DNA of 64,000 bases, taken from CAISKJ01 sp046351555 (lineage in GTDB: Bacteria; Myxococcota_A; Polyangia; Polyangiales; Ga0077539). Below the pieces are notes generated by a model. That model made no database searches. It saw nothing but the letters and a program-made list of their open reading frames with translations, and was not told the origin of the DNA. This document shows, piece by piece, positions 28,698 through 36,740 of this stretch. A program made the translations under genes and the position numbers. The first letter of the stretch is position 1; each line of letters begins with the position of its first letter. The DNA lies in contig JAXLYI010000031.1 of assembly GCA_046351555.1 (NCBI GenBank), forward strand, positions 62,001 through 126,000. The letters run 5' to 3'.

Positions 28698-31600
28698 TCA
28701 GCCCTTCGCGGGCGGCTTGGGGGGGACGGGCGGCGGCTTGATCGACGCGCGCGGCACGAGGGGCTTCGTCGACCCTCCACCGCCCTGGACCGCGGCGAAG
28801 GCCGAGCCCGACGGCGACGAGGGCGGCCCGGCCTGCGGGGCCACCTGCGGGGCGGTGGGCGCGGGCGCAGGCGCGGGCGCGGCGGGCTGCTTCGGCGGGG
28901 CCATCACGGTGCGGGCGAAGCGGTCGGCGTCGTCGTCCTCGACGGGGTCGATCGACTCGACGGGCTCCGGGCGCTCGCTGGCCGCGGGCGAGGGGAGGGG
29001 CACGTTGCTCGGGCCGCGCAGGCGCGAGAGCCCCGGGTTGGTGCGCATCAGCCCTTCGGGGATGGCCGCGTCGGCGGAGTCGCGCCGGAGCTTGTCGAAG
29101 ATGTCCTCCGAGCGCGCGCGCAGCTCGTCGGCCTCGGCGAAGGTCGCCGGCGAGGGCGGCCGCCCGTCGGGGCTCTCCAGCAGAAACTCCGCGAGCTCCT
29201 TGCCCGTCCGCGCGAGCTGGATCTCCGCGCCGAGCTCTTCGAACGCCGCGAGGGCCTTGCGGAAGAGCGCCTCGGCGCGGCGGCCCTTCTCGTCCTCGCG
29301 GCCGAAGGCGCGGAGCACCTGCGCGAGCGAGCGCTGCGCGATGGCCGTGTGCGAGCGCGAGCGGACCTGCTCGAAGAGCTCGAGGGCCCGCTCCAGGTAC
29401 GCCTCCGCGCGGGCGATGTCGCCGTGGTGGAAGTACGCCTTGCCGAGCGCGCGCCGCGCTTCTGCGAGCACCAGCCGGTCGCCGAGCTCGACGCACATGT
29501 CCTCGACCTCGGTGAGGATCTTGATCGACTCGTCGGTGTCGCCGAGGCGGTACTTGCCCTGCCCGATGTTGAGCATCAGCACGGCCTGGCGGCGGCGGTC
29601 GCCGATCTCGCGCGCGGTCTCCAGCGCCTGGCGCCAGGTGGCGATCGCGCGCTCGTGCTCGCCGAGGTCCTTGTGGAGCTCGCCGAGGTTGTTGAGCGTG
29701 GCGACCTTGCCGGGCTTGTCGCCGACCTGCTCGCGGAGGAGAAGCGCACGGGTGAGGGCCTCGCGGGCGCGGCGGTACTGCCCGGTGTCCTGGTAGACGA
29801 GGCCGATGTTGTTGAGCGAGAGCGCGATCGAGCGGTCGTCGCCGAGGGCCTCGCGGCGGTCGAGCCCGTCCTGGAGGAAGCGCTCGGCCGTCTCGAAGGC
29901 GCCGCGGCGCCAGTGGGTGTACCCGATGTCGTCGTAGCTCGACGCGATGCCGCGCTGGTCGTCGGCGGCCTGGTAGAGCGCGAGGCCCGTCCCGAAGTGG
30001 CGCATCGCCTCGTCGAGGTTGCCCGCGTCGCGGTAGAGCCGGCCGACGAGGTTGTGGGCGGCGCCTCCCTTGTTCTTGAGGTCGAAGCGCCAGGCGAGGG
30101 CGAGCATCGCGGAGTACTGCTTGAAGGCCTCCTCGGTGCGGCCCATCGTGCGGAGAACCCCGCCGAAGTGCTCGTGCACCTCCAGCCGCAGCGCGACGTC
30201 GTGCTCGCCGAACATCGAGAGCGCGCGGGTGTAGTGCTCGACGGCCTTCTGGTTGGCGTAGCGGTGCCGCGCGATCTCGGCGCTGGCCTTGTAGCACCGG
30301 GCCGCGCGGAGCTTCCGGTCGCCGCGCTCGTAGTGGCGGGCGAGCTGGTCCCACTGCTCCTCGGTGCGTGCGGCGTGCTCGCGGGCCGCCTCGCGCCGCG
30401 GCCCCCCGTCCTCGCGCTCGAAGCGGAACTCCAGCCACTCGGCCACCACCTGATGGTACTCGCGCGCGCTCTCGTCGGGCACGCTCCCCTCCAGGTGCTC
30501 GCGCTCGAGGCTGTTGCGGAAGACGTACTCCTCCTCGCCCGGGATCGAGCTGCGCGGGAGCTTCTGCACGAACTCCCGCTGCTCGAGCGCGTTGAGCAGG
30601 TCGCGGTAGTGGTGGGCGAGGTCCTCGCCGCCGCCCCAGAGCGCCGGCGCCTCGCTCCCGAGGCGCCCGAGCACCACCAGGCCGCCGACCCAGAAGACCG
30701 GGCCCATCAGCGCCGCCCGCTCCAGGAGCTGCCGCTCGGCCGGCGTGAGCGCCGCGACGCGCGCGTGCACCGCGTCCTCGATGGACATCGGCAGCGACAC
30801 CTGCCCGAGCCGGTCGAGGTCGATGAGGCAGGTGCCGCCGGGCTCGACGGTGATGATGCCCTGGTCGAAGAAGATCCGGACGAGCGTGTGGGTGAGCTGG
30901 GGGTTGCCGCCGCCCATGCGCACCGCGGCGTCCACCAGCTCGCGCGGGCACGACTCGATCGGCGAGAGGAGCGAGCGGGCGAGGAAGTCGCTCTCGCTCG
31001 GGGAGAGCGGCGCGAGGTCGACCCGGAGGTGGCGGTCGCGCGGCGTCGCGCAGAAGTCGTGGGCGCGCGTCAGGAGCTCCGGGCGCGCGGTGCAGAAGAT
31101 CACGATCGGCGCGCCGCGCAGCGAGTCGAGCAGCGAGCGGAGCGTGCGGATGCCGTCGGGCCCGGCGCAGTGGATGTCTTCGAACACGAGCGCCACCGGC
31201 GAGCGCTGCGCGTCGACCTCGAAGAAGCGCCGGAGCACCGCGAGGGAGACGAGCTGGAAGGTGCGCGGGTCCTCGTCCACCGCCTCGGCGAGCGCGGTGG
31301 TGCCGGCGCGGAGGCCGAGGAAGGCGCCGAGGAAATGGAGGATCTCGTCGACGCGGCGGTCGCCGAAGAGGTCCATCACCTGGGCGCACACCTCGTTGGC
31401 CTGGGCGAGCGCGTCGGCGCCGTCGCGCAGGCCGAAGCGCTGGCGGAGGATGCGCGCGATCGCGGGCTGGAGGCCGGTGTCGGGCCGCGCGGTGCCGCGG
31501 TAGTCGCGCAGGTCGGGGTAGCGCTCGCGCAGGTCGGCCAGGGCCTCCTCGACGAGCCGGCTCTTGCCGACGCCGGGGTTTCCGAGAACGGTGACCACCT

Positions 31601-31736
31601 CGCAGCGCGACTCGGTGATCGATTGTGAGACGGCCTGCGCGATGGCGGCGCGCTCCTGCATGCGGCCGATGAAGGGGGCGCGGCCGATCGGAAGGTTGTC
31701 GGCCTCGCGGGACGTCGCGGCGCGTTCGGTGGTCAT
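28698..31736 (-). CDS. Large AAA_16-type ATPase with TPR repeats
   Basis: A 1012-residue protein from ATG 31736. Residues about 20-330 form an AAA_16/STAND-like ATPase: Walker A GNPGVGKS with Lys58 and Walker B VALVFEDIH. Residues 330-460 look like winged-helix or regulatory segments. Residues about 470-850 hold roughly ten TPR units (for example SLNNIGLVYQDTGQYRRARE and TLNNLGELHKDLGEHERAI). The last 140 residues are a Pro/Ala-rich tail ending PPVPPKPPAKG. Such proteins in myxobacteria often accompany Ser/Thr kinases, and a kinase gene lies divergently 205 bases away. The likely role is signal-dependent assembly; the direct partner is unknown. Confidence 0.87.
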   Translation of the reverse strand: MTTERAATSREADNLPIGRAPFIGRMQERAAIAQAVSQSITESRCEVVTVLGNPGVGKSRLVEEALADLRERYPDLRDYRGTARPDTGLQPAIARILRQRFGLRDGADALAQANEVCAQVMDLFGDRRVDEILHFLGAFLGLRAGTTALAEAVDEDPRTFQLVSLAVLRRFFEVDAQRSPVALVFEDIHCAGPDGIRTLRSLLDSLRGAPIVIFCTARPELLTRAHDFCATPRDRHLRVDLAPLSPSESDFLARSLLSPIESCPRELVDAAVRMGGGNPQLTHTLVRIFFDQGIITVEPGGTCLIDLDRLGQVSLPMSIEDAVHARVAALTPAERQLLERAALMGPVFWVGGLVVLGRLGSEAPALWGGGEDLAHHYRDLLNALEQREFVQKLPRSSIPGEEEYVFRNSLEREHLEGSVPDESAREYHQVVAEWLEFRFEREDGGPRREAAREHAARTEEQWDQLARHYERGDRKLRAARCYKASAEIARHRYANQKAVEHYTRALSMFGEHDVALRLEVHEHFGGVLRTMGRTEEAFKQYSAMLALAWRFDLKNKGGAAHNLVGRLYRDAGNLDEAMRHFGTGLALYQAADDQRGIASSYDDIGYTHWRRGAFETAERFLQDGLDRREALGDDRSIALSLNNIGLVYQDTGQYRRAREALTRALLLREQVGDKPGKVATLNNLGELHKDLGEHERAIATWRQALETAREIGDRRRQAVLMLNIGQGKYRLGDTDESIKILTEVEDMCVELGDRLVLAEARRALGKAYFHHGDIARAEAYLERALELFEQVRSRSHTAIAQRSLAQVLRAFGREDEKGRRAEALFRKALAAFEELGAEIQLARTGKELAEFLLESPDGRPPSPATFAEADELRARSEDIFDKLRRDSADAAIPEGLMRTNPGLSRLRGPSNVPLPSPAASERPEPVESIDPVEDDDADRFARTVMAPPKQPAAPAPAPAPTAPQVAPQAGPPSSPSGSAFAAVQGGGGSTKPLVPRASIKPPPVPPKPPAKG

Positions 31737-31941
31737 GCGGGAGTTACGCTTCTTTCCGGGAGGTCCGCGCGGTGCGAAGCCCTCGGGGCGAAGGCCTCCG
31801 GGGCGGCGTCTCCCACGCGCGGAGCCCGCCGGGGGGCCGACGGGCGGCGGTGGTGTACAACCTCCGGCGTGGCGCGTCTACCCGCCGCGTGCGGGCATTC
31901 GCTGGCATTCGCGCCCCGGAATTGACTACCCTACGCCCTGC

Positions 31942-33942
31942 GTGACGGTGCGAGCACAGGGAACGAAGATCGGCGGGTACACCCTCCAGGAGCGGCTCGC
32001 GGTCGGCGGGATGGGCGAGGTCTTCCTGGCGCGCGCGCCCGGCGGCGCCCAGGTGGTGCTCAAGCTCCTGGCCGACAAGAACCGCGCCGACCCCGCCTGG
32101 CGCGAGCTCATGCGGCGGGAGGGCGCCCTCGGCCGCGCCACCGCGCACCCCAACGTGGTGGCCGTCCTCGACGCGGGCGACAACGACGCCGACCCCTTCA
32201 TCGTGCTCGAGTACGTCGACGGGGTCGACCTCTGGCGCGTCCAGCGCGCGCTCCAGCACACCATGCGGCGGATGGAGGCCCCGCTCGCATGCCACGTCGT
32301 CCGCGAGCTCCTCGCGGGCATCGCCCACATCCACGGCCTGCGCGGCCCCGACGGCCACGGGCTCATCCACCGCGACGTCTCGCCGTCCAACGTCTTCCTC
32401 TCGCTCGCCGGCGACGTGAAGCTCGGCGACCTCGGCATCGCGCTCCAGGCCCGGCCGAGCGCGCCGTCGTCCCCGGGCTCGGTCCCCGGCGCGCGGCTCG
32501 AGCCCGTGATGGTCACCGGCGCCCACCGCGGCAAGCTCGGGTACATGGCGGCCGAGCAGCTCCTCGGCCAGGCCGTCGACCACCGCGTCGACCTCTTCGC
32601 CGCGGGCGTCGTGCTCGCCGAGGTGCTCACCGGCCGCTCGCTCTTCACGCCCGGCTCGGACATGGGGCGTACGCTCGGCACGCGCGACGCCGAGGTCGAG
32701 GCGCTCATCGACGTGCTCGCCGACCACTCGCCGAGCCTCGTCAGCGTGGTGCTCCGCGCGCTCGCCCGCTCGCCCGCGGAGCGCTTCCAGACGGCCGACG
32801 AGTTCCGCGCGGCCCTGGCACCCCACGCGGGCGACCCGGCGGAGGCGCGGCCCCTGCTCGCGGCGCTGGTGGCCTGGGCGCGCAACGCGGGGCGCGCGAT
32901 CGCCCGCTCGCCGGGCCCCCCGAGCGACGAGGCCACCACGAAGCGACGCGCGTCGGTGCCCTCCGACCCGAGCTCGTTCTACGGCGTGGCGCCCGACCCC
33001 GAGGTCACCCGCGAGGTGCCGCTGGTCTTCTACGAGGTGATCCCCGAGAGCGGCGCCCCGCGCGGCCGCTACACCTGGGCGCGGCTCATCGAGATGGCCT
33101 TCCAGGGCGCGCTCGCGGCCGGCGACGTCGTGCAGGGCCCCGACGCCGTCCCGCGCCGCGTGAGCGAGGTCCCCGAGCTCGCCTCGCTCCTCGCGCAGAA
33201 GACCGCCACCACCAGCGAGGTCGCCGCGGCCACCGCCGACTGGGCCGACGCGCTGCCGGGCTGCACCTTCCTCCACGGGCTCGCGCGGCTGGTCTTCGCC
33301 GAGGAGTCGGGCGTGCTCGTGGCCGAGGCCGCCAACGTCCGCCGCGAGGTGTACCTGCACCGCGGCCGCCCCACCCACGTCGCCAGCAGCCTCGCGGGCG
33401 AGGGGGTCGGCGAGTACCTCCTCCAGCAGCGAGCGCTCACCCGCGGCGAGCTCGACATGGTGTTCGCGATGCTCCCGCGCTTCGAGGGGCGCGTGCAGCG
33501 CGCGGTGGTTCAGCTCGGCATCCTCGACGAGTCGCGCCTCGCCGGCCTCGTCGACGCCCTCGCCCGCGAGCGCCTGCTCGACCTCTTCCGCTGGCAGCGC
33601 GGCACGCTCCGCTTCTTCCGCGCGGTGCCGCCGCCGTCCTCGGCGCTGCCCGTCAACGCCGAGCCCTACGAGCTCCTCCGCCAGGGCGCGCAGCTCCTCG
33701 AAGACCTCGCCGACTACTTCACCCCGCTGCTCGACCGCCCCGTCGTCGCCGCGGCCTCCGTGCGCGGCCTCGGGCGCCTGAGCGTCGGCGCCATCGGCCA
33801 CGACCTCCTCGCGCGCGCCGATGGCACCACCTCGCTCCGCACGATCGCGCAGCGCGTCGCCACCGACCGCCGCGCGCCCACCTCCGAGGTCTACCGCTCG
33901 CTCTACTTCCTCCTCGAGATCGGCGCCCTCGAGCTCCGCTGA
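31942..33942 (+). CDS. Serine/threonine kinase with GYF_2-like and DUF4388-like C-terminal domains
   Basis: A 666-residue protein from GTG 31942 (VTVRAQGTKIGGYTLQERLA). TACCCT lies nine bases before the GTG, which decides the start. The kinase domain (13-295) has LAVGGMGEVFLA, Lys41, HRDVSPSNVFL with Asp145 (Ser where Lys is usual, common in myxobacterial kinases), DLG with Asp163, and GYMAAEQ. Residues about 350-420 (FYEVIPESGAPRGRYTWARL) resemble a GYF_2 domain. Residues about 437-660 resemble DUF4388/PATAN modules (TFLHGLARLVFAEESGVL, REVYLHRGRPTHVASSLAGE). No membrane helix is present, so it is cytoplasmic. It is divergent from the AAA/TPR gene. Confidence 0.9.
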   Translation: MTVRAQGTKIGGYTLQERLAVGGMGEVFLARAPGGAQVVLKLLADKNRADPAWRELMRREGALGRATAHPNVVAVLDAGDNDADPFIVLEYVDGVDLWRVQRALQHTMRRMEAPLACHVVRELLAGIAHIHGLRGPDGHGLIHRDVSPSNVFLSLAGDVKLGDLGIALQARPSAPSSPGSVPGARLEPVMVTGAHRGKLGYMAAEQLLGQAVDHRVDLFAAGVVLAEVLTGRSLFTPGSDMGRTLGTRDAEVEALIDVLADHSPSLVSVVLRALARSPAERFQTADEFRAALAPHAGDPAEARPLLAALVAWARNAGRAIARSPGPPSDEATTKRRASVPSDPSSFYGVAPDPEVTREVPLVFYEVIPESGAPRGRYTWARLIEMAFQGALAAGDVVQGPDAVPRRVSEVPELASLLAQKTATTSEVAAATADWADALPGCTFLHGLARLVFAEESGVLVAEAANVRREVYLHRGRPTHVASSLAGEGVGEYLLQQRALTRGELDMVFAMLPRFEGRVQRAVVQLGILDESRLAGLVDALARERLLDLFRWQRGTLRFFRAVPPPSSALPVNAEPYELLRQGAQLLEDLADYFTPLLDRPVVAAASVRGLGRLSVGAIGHDLLARADGTTSLRTIAQRVATDRRAPTSEVYRSLYFLLEIGALELR

Positions 33943-33976
33943 CCCGCGCGCGTTGCGCCCGCGGGCGGAACTCGCT

Positions 33977-34618
33977 ATGGGAGCGGTCGCCGTGACCGAC
34001 TCGTTCACCCCGCGCACCGTCGTCACCGTGGCGCTCGCGTCGCTCGTCGCGGGCTTCGTCACCGTGTTCGGCGGCGGCATGGTGGCCCTCCGCGCGCGCG
34101 CCCCGCAGGTCGACCCCCGCGCGCTCCGCCCCGACCCCGCGCCCAACGCCGCGAACAACGCCGTCCCGAGCAGCACGCCCGCCGAGGCCCCCGGCGCGCC
34201 CGAGGTCCTCCCCGACGAGCCCGACGCGGGCGTTGCGGGCGAGGGGGACGCCGGCGCAGCCCCCGACGCGGGGAGCGTCACCGTGGCCCCGGCCACCATC
34301 TCGCGCTGCTTCGCGGGCATGGCGCCCGTCGCGATCCCCGGCGCCCGCTGCGACCGCCTCCCCGCGCTCGACCAGCACTTCGCCGCCCGCGCCCCGCAGA
34401 TCGCGGCCTGCGCCCAGGGCGCCCGCGGCCGCCTCACCTTCATCATGGACCTGCGCTTCTCCACCCAGTTCGTGCGCGCGTGGGGCGGGCCCGCGAGCAC
34501 CGTCGCCAACGCGGGCGTGGTCTCCGTGTGCGTGCGCCGCGCCACCGCGCCGCTGCCGCTCGCGGCGATGCCCCACGCCAACGACCGCTACATCGTCAGC
34601 ATCCCGATCGAGTGGTAG
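33977..34618 (+). CDS. Membrane-anchored hypothetical protein
   Basis: A 213-residue protein with one N-terminal membrane helix (TVVTVALASLVAGFVTVFGG), then a Pro/Ala/Asp-rich linker (DEPDAGVAGEGDAGAAPD) and a C-terminal domain of about 110 residues with three Cys (SRCFAGM, ARCDRL, AACAQG). ATG 33977 is given as the start; GTG 33992 is equally possible, and the bases TATGGG around the ATG could instead be a -10 box ten bases before that GTG. I recognise no family. It precedes pqqC by 41 bases and follows the kinase gene by 34, so it may belong to either unit. Confidence 0.6.
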   Translation: MGAVAVTDSFTPRTVVTVALASLVAGFVTVFGGGMVALRARAPQVDPRALRPDPAPNAANNAVPSSTPAEAPGAPEVLPDEPDAGVAGEGDAGAAPDAGSVTVAPATISRCFAGMAPVAIPGARCDRLPALDQHFAARAPQIAACAQGARGRLTFIMDLRFSTQFVRAWGGPASTVANAGVVSVCVRRATAPLPLAAMPHANDRYIVSIPIEW

Positions 34619-34659
34619 CGGCGCGCGGCGGATGGCGCCATGATGCGGCCACCGAAGCC

Positions 34660-35352
34660 ATGGACGACGCCCTCCCGCAAGACGCCTTCGTCGCCCGCCT
34701 CCGCGACGTCGGCGCCCGCAAGTACCACGACAAGCACCCCTTCCACGCCCTGATGAACGAGGGCCGGCTCTCCCGCGACCAGCTCCGCGTGTGGGCCCTC
34801 AACCGCTTCTACTACCAGCGCAACATCCCCGCGAAGGACTGCGCGCTGATGTCCCACATGCCCACGCCCGACGACCGACGCCGTTGGCGCCAGCGCCTCC
34901 TCGACCACGACGGCTCGGAGGGAGACGCCGGCGGCATCGAGGCCTGGCTCCAGCTCGTCGAGGCCGTCGGCGGCACCCGCGACGACGCGTGGAACGGCGC
35001 CGAGCTCCTCCCCGGCGTCCGCTTCGCCGTCGACGCGTACACCAACTTCGTGCGGACGCGCCCGTGGGTCGAGGGCGTCGCCTCGTCGCTCACCGAGCTC
35101 TTCTCGCCCGACATCATGACCGTGCGCATCGCCGCGTTCGAGAAGCACTACCCGTGGGTCGGCGAGGCCGGGCTCCGCTACTTCCGCGGCCGCCCGAAGC
35201 GCGCCCGCAACGACAGCGACCACGCGATGGAGATCGTCCTCCGCCACTGCACCACCCGCGAGGCGCAGCGCCGCGCCGAGGCCGCGCTCGACTTCAAGTG
35301 CGACCTCCTCTGGTCGCAGCTCGACGCCATCTACTGGCACTGCGTGAAATGA
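34660..35352 (+). CDS. pqqC: Pyrroloquinoline-quinone synthase PqqC
   Basis: A 230-residue protein from ATG 34660 (MDDALPQDAFVARLRDVG). It has the TENA/heme-oxygenase-like fold signatures specific to PqqC: HPFHALMNEGRLSRDQLRVW, NRFYYQRNIPAKDCALMS, LLDHDG, GGIEAWLQLVEAVGG, LPGVRFAVDAYTNFVR, SSLTELFSPD, and HYPWVGEAGLRYFRGR. PqqC is the cofactor-less oxidase that performs the last eight-electron oxidation and ring closure of PQQ biosynthesis in the cytoplasm. Length is close to the usual 230-250 residues. Its stop overlaps the pqqD start (ATGA), so translation is coupled. The gene order C-D-E matches canonical pqq operons, but pqqA and pqqB are absent here. Confidence 0.94.
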   Translation: MDDALPQDAFVARLRDVGARKYHDKHPFHALMNEGRLSRDQLRVWALNRFYYQRNIPAKDCALMSHMPTPDDRRRWRQRLLDHDGSEGDAGGIEAWLQLVEAVGGTRDDAWNGAELLPGVRFAVDAYTNFVRTRPWVEGVASSLTELFSPDIMTVRIAAFEKHYPWVGEAGLRYFRGRPKRARNDSDHAMEIVLRHCTTREAQRRAEAALDFKCDLLWSQLDAIYWHCVK

Positions 35353-35618
35353 CCCCGCGCCTCGCGCGACGCACCCGGCTCAAGTGGGACGAGGCGCGCG
35401 GCGCCCACGTGCTCCTCTACCCCGAGGGGCTCCTCGTGCTCACGCCCGAGGCCGCGGACGTCGTCGCCCGCGTCGACGGCGCCACCCCGGTCGAGGCCCT
35501 CGTCGACGCCCTCGCGGCCGAGCACCCCGAGGCCCCGCGCGACGTGATCGACCGCGACGTCCGCGATCTCCTCGCGCGCCTCCAGCACCGCGGCTTCGTC
35601 GCGACGGAGCCCGGGTGA
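35349..35618 (+). CDS. pqqD: PQQ peptide chaperone PqqD
   Basis: An 89-residue protein from ATG 35349 (MTPRLARRTRLKWDEARG). It has the PqqD family layout: an N-terminal strand with the RLKWDE and VLLYPEGLLVLTPEA segments, then a helix-turn-helix-like core ending DVRDLLARLQHRGFV. PqqD is the RiPP-recognition element that binds the PqqA leader and delivers it to the radical-SAM enzyme PqqE. It overlaps pqqC and pqqE by four bases on each side. Confidence 0.92.
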   Translation: MTPRLARRTRLKWDEARGAHVLLYPEGLLVLTPEAADVVARVDGATPVEALVDALAAEHPEAPRDVIDRDVRDLLARLQHRGFVATEPG

Positions 35619-36700
35619 CCGTCGAGCCCCCGCTCGCGCTCCTCGCGGAGCTCACCTACCGCTGCCCGCTCCGCTGCGGCTACTGCTCCAACCCCGCCGA
35701 CTGGCGCCGCTTCGCCGCCGAGCTCGACACCGACGGCTGGCGCCGCGTCGCGCGCGAGGCCGGCGCGATGGGCGTCCACCACCTCCACCTCTCGGGCGGC
35801 GAGCCCTTGCTCCGCGACGACCTCGAAGCCATCGTCGCCGAGGGCCGCGACGCCGGGCTCTTCGTCAACCTCATCACGTCCGCGTGGGGCGCCCCCGAAG
35901 ACCGTTGGCAACGCCTCGCCGACGCGGGCTGCGACCACGTCCAGGTGTCGTTTCAAGACGTCGACCCGGCACGCGCCGACGCGATCGCGGGCACCGAGGC
36001 CCACGCGCAGAAGCTCGACGCCGCGCGACGCGTTCGGGAGGCGGGGATGGCCCTCTCGGTCAACGTCGTCCTCCACCGCGCCAACACCGCGCGCCTGAGG
36101 GATTTCGTCGCGCTCGCGGAGTCGCTCGGCGCCGAGCGGATCGAGCTCGCCACCGCCCAGTACCACGGCAGCGCGCTCGCCCACCGGACGGAGCTCCTGC
36201 CGACGCGCGCGATGGTCGAGCGCGCCCTCGCCGAGGCCCGCGAGGAGCGCGAGCGCGTGCGCGGCAGGCTCGACGTGATCTACGTGCTCCCCGACTGGTT
36301 CACCGACCTGCCGAAGCCGTGCACGGGGGGCTGGGGGCGGCGTTTCCTCACGGTGATCCCCGACGGCACCGCGCTCCCGTGCGCCGGCGCACACGGGCTC
36401 CCGGGGATGGCCTTCGACAACGTAAAGACCATGGGCCTCGCGGACATCTGGGCGAACGGCGCCGACTTCGCGCGCTTCCGCGGGACGGACTGGATGCGCG
36501 AGCCCTGCCGCTCGTGCGACCGCCGCGAGGAGGACTTCGGCGGCTGCCGCTGCCAGGCCTTCGCGCTCACCGGCGACCCCGCCGCCACCGACCCCGCGTG
36601 CGCGAAATCCCCCGACCACGAGCGCATCCGCCGCGAGCGCGACGCGCCGCGCGCCGAGCCGAATGTGGTGTACCGCGCCGACCTCACCCGCCGCCGCTGA
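35615..36700 (+). CDS. pqqE: PqqA peptide cyclase PqqE (radical SAM/SPASM)
   Basis: A 361-residue enzyme from GTG 35615 (VTVEPPLALLAELTYRCPL). The radical-SAM cluster ligands are CPLRCGYC (Cys17, Cys21, Cys24). HLSGGEPLLRDDLE is the SAM-binding GGEP region. The SPASM end has PDGTALPCAGAHGLPG and EPCRSCDRREEDFGGCRCQAF, which carry the auxiliary [Fe-S] ligands. PqqE forms the Glu-Tyr C-C crosslink in PqqA, the first committed step of PQQ synthesis, together with PqqD. The GTG overlaps the pqqD stop. The precursor peptide gene pqqA was not found close by. Confidence 0.94.
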   Translation: MTVEPPLALLAELTYRCPLRCGYCSNPADWRRFAAELDTDGWRRVAREAGAMGVHHLHLSGGEPLLRDDLEAIVAEGRDAGLFVNLITSAWGAPEDRWQRLADAGCDHVQVSFQDVDPARADAIAGTEAHAQKLDAARRVREAGMALSVNVVLHRANTARLRDFVALAESLGAERIELATAQYHGSALAHRTELLPTRAMVERALAEAREERERVRGRLDVIYVLPDWFTDLPKPCTGGWGRRFLTVIPDGTALPCAGAHGLPGMAFDNVKTMGLADIWANGADFARFRGTDWMREPCRSCDRREEDFGGCRCQAFALTGDPAATDPACAKSPDHERIRRERDAPRAEPNVVYRADLTRRR

Positions 36701-36740
36701 CCCGGACGCCCCGCGGCGCCCCGTGATACCCTCGGAGGCC

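Noticed and set aside
28698..33942. Possible antiphage defence island (STAND-like ATPase next to a kinase)
   Set aside because: No nuclease, toxin or other effector domain is fused or adjacent; the architecture fits developmental or stress signalling equally well.
34619..34659. pqqA peptide gene just before pqqC
   Set aside because: The 41-base gap is too short for a PqqA frame with a start and the Glu-x3-Tyr motif.
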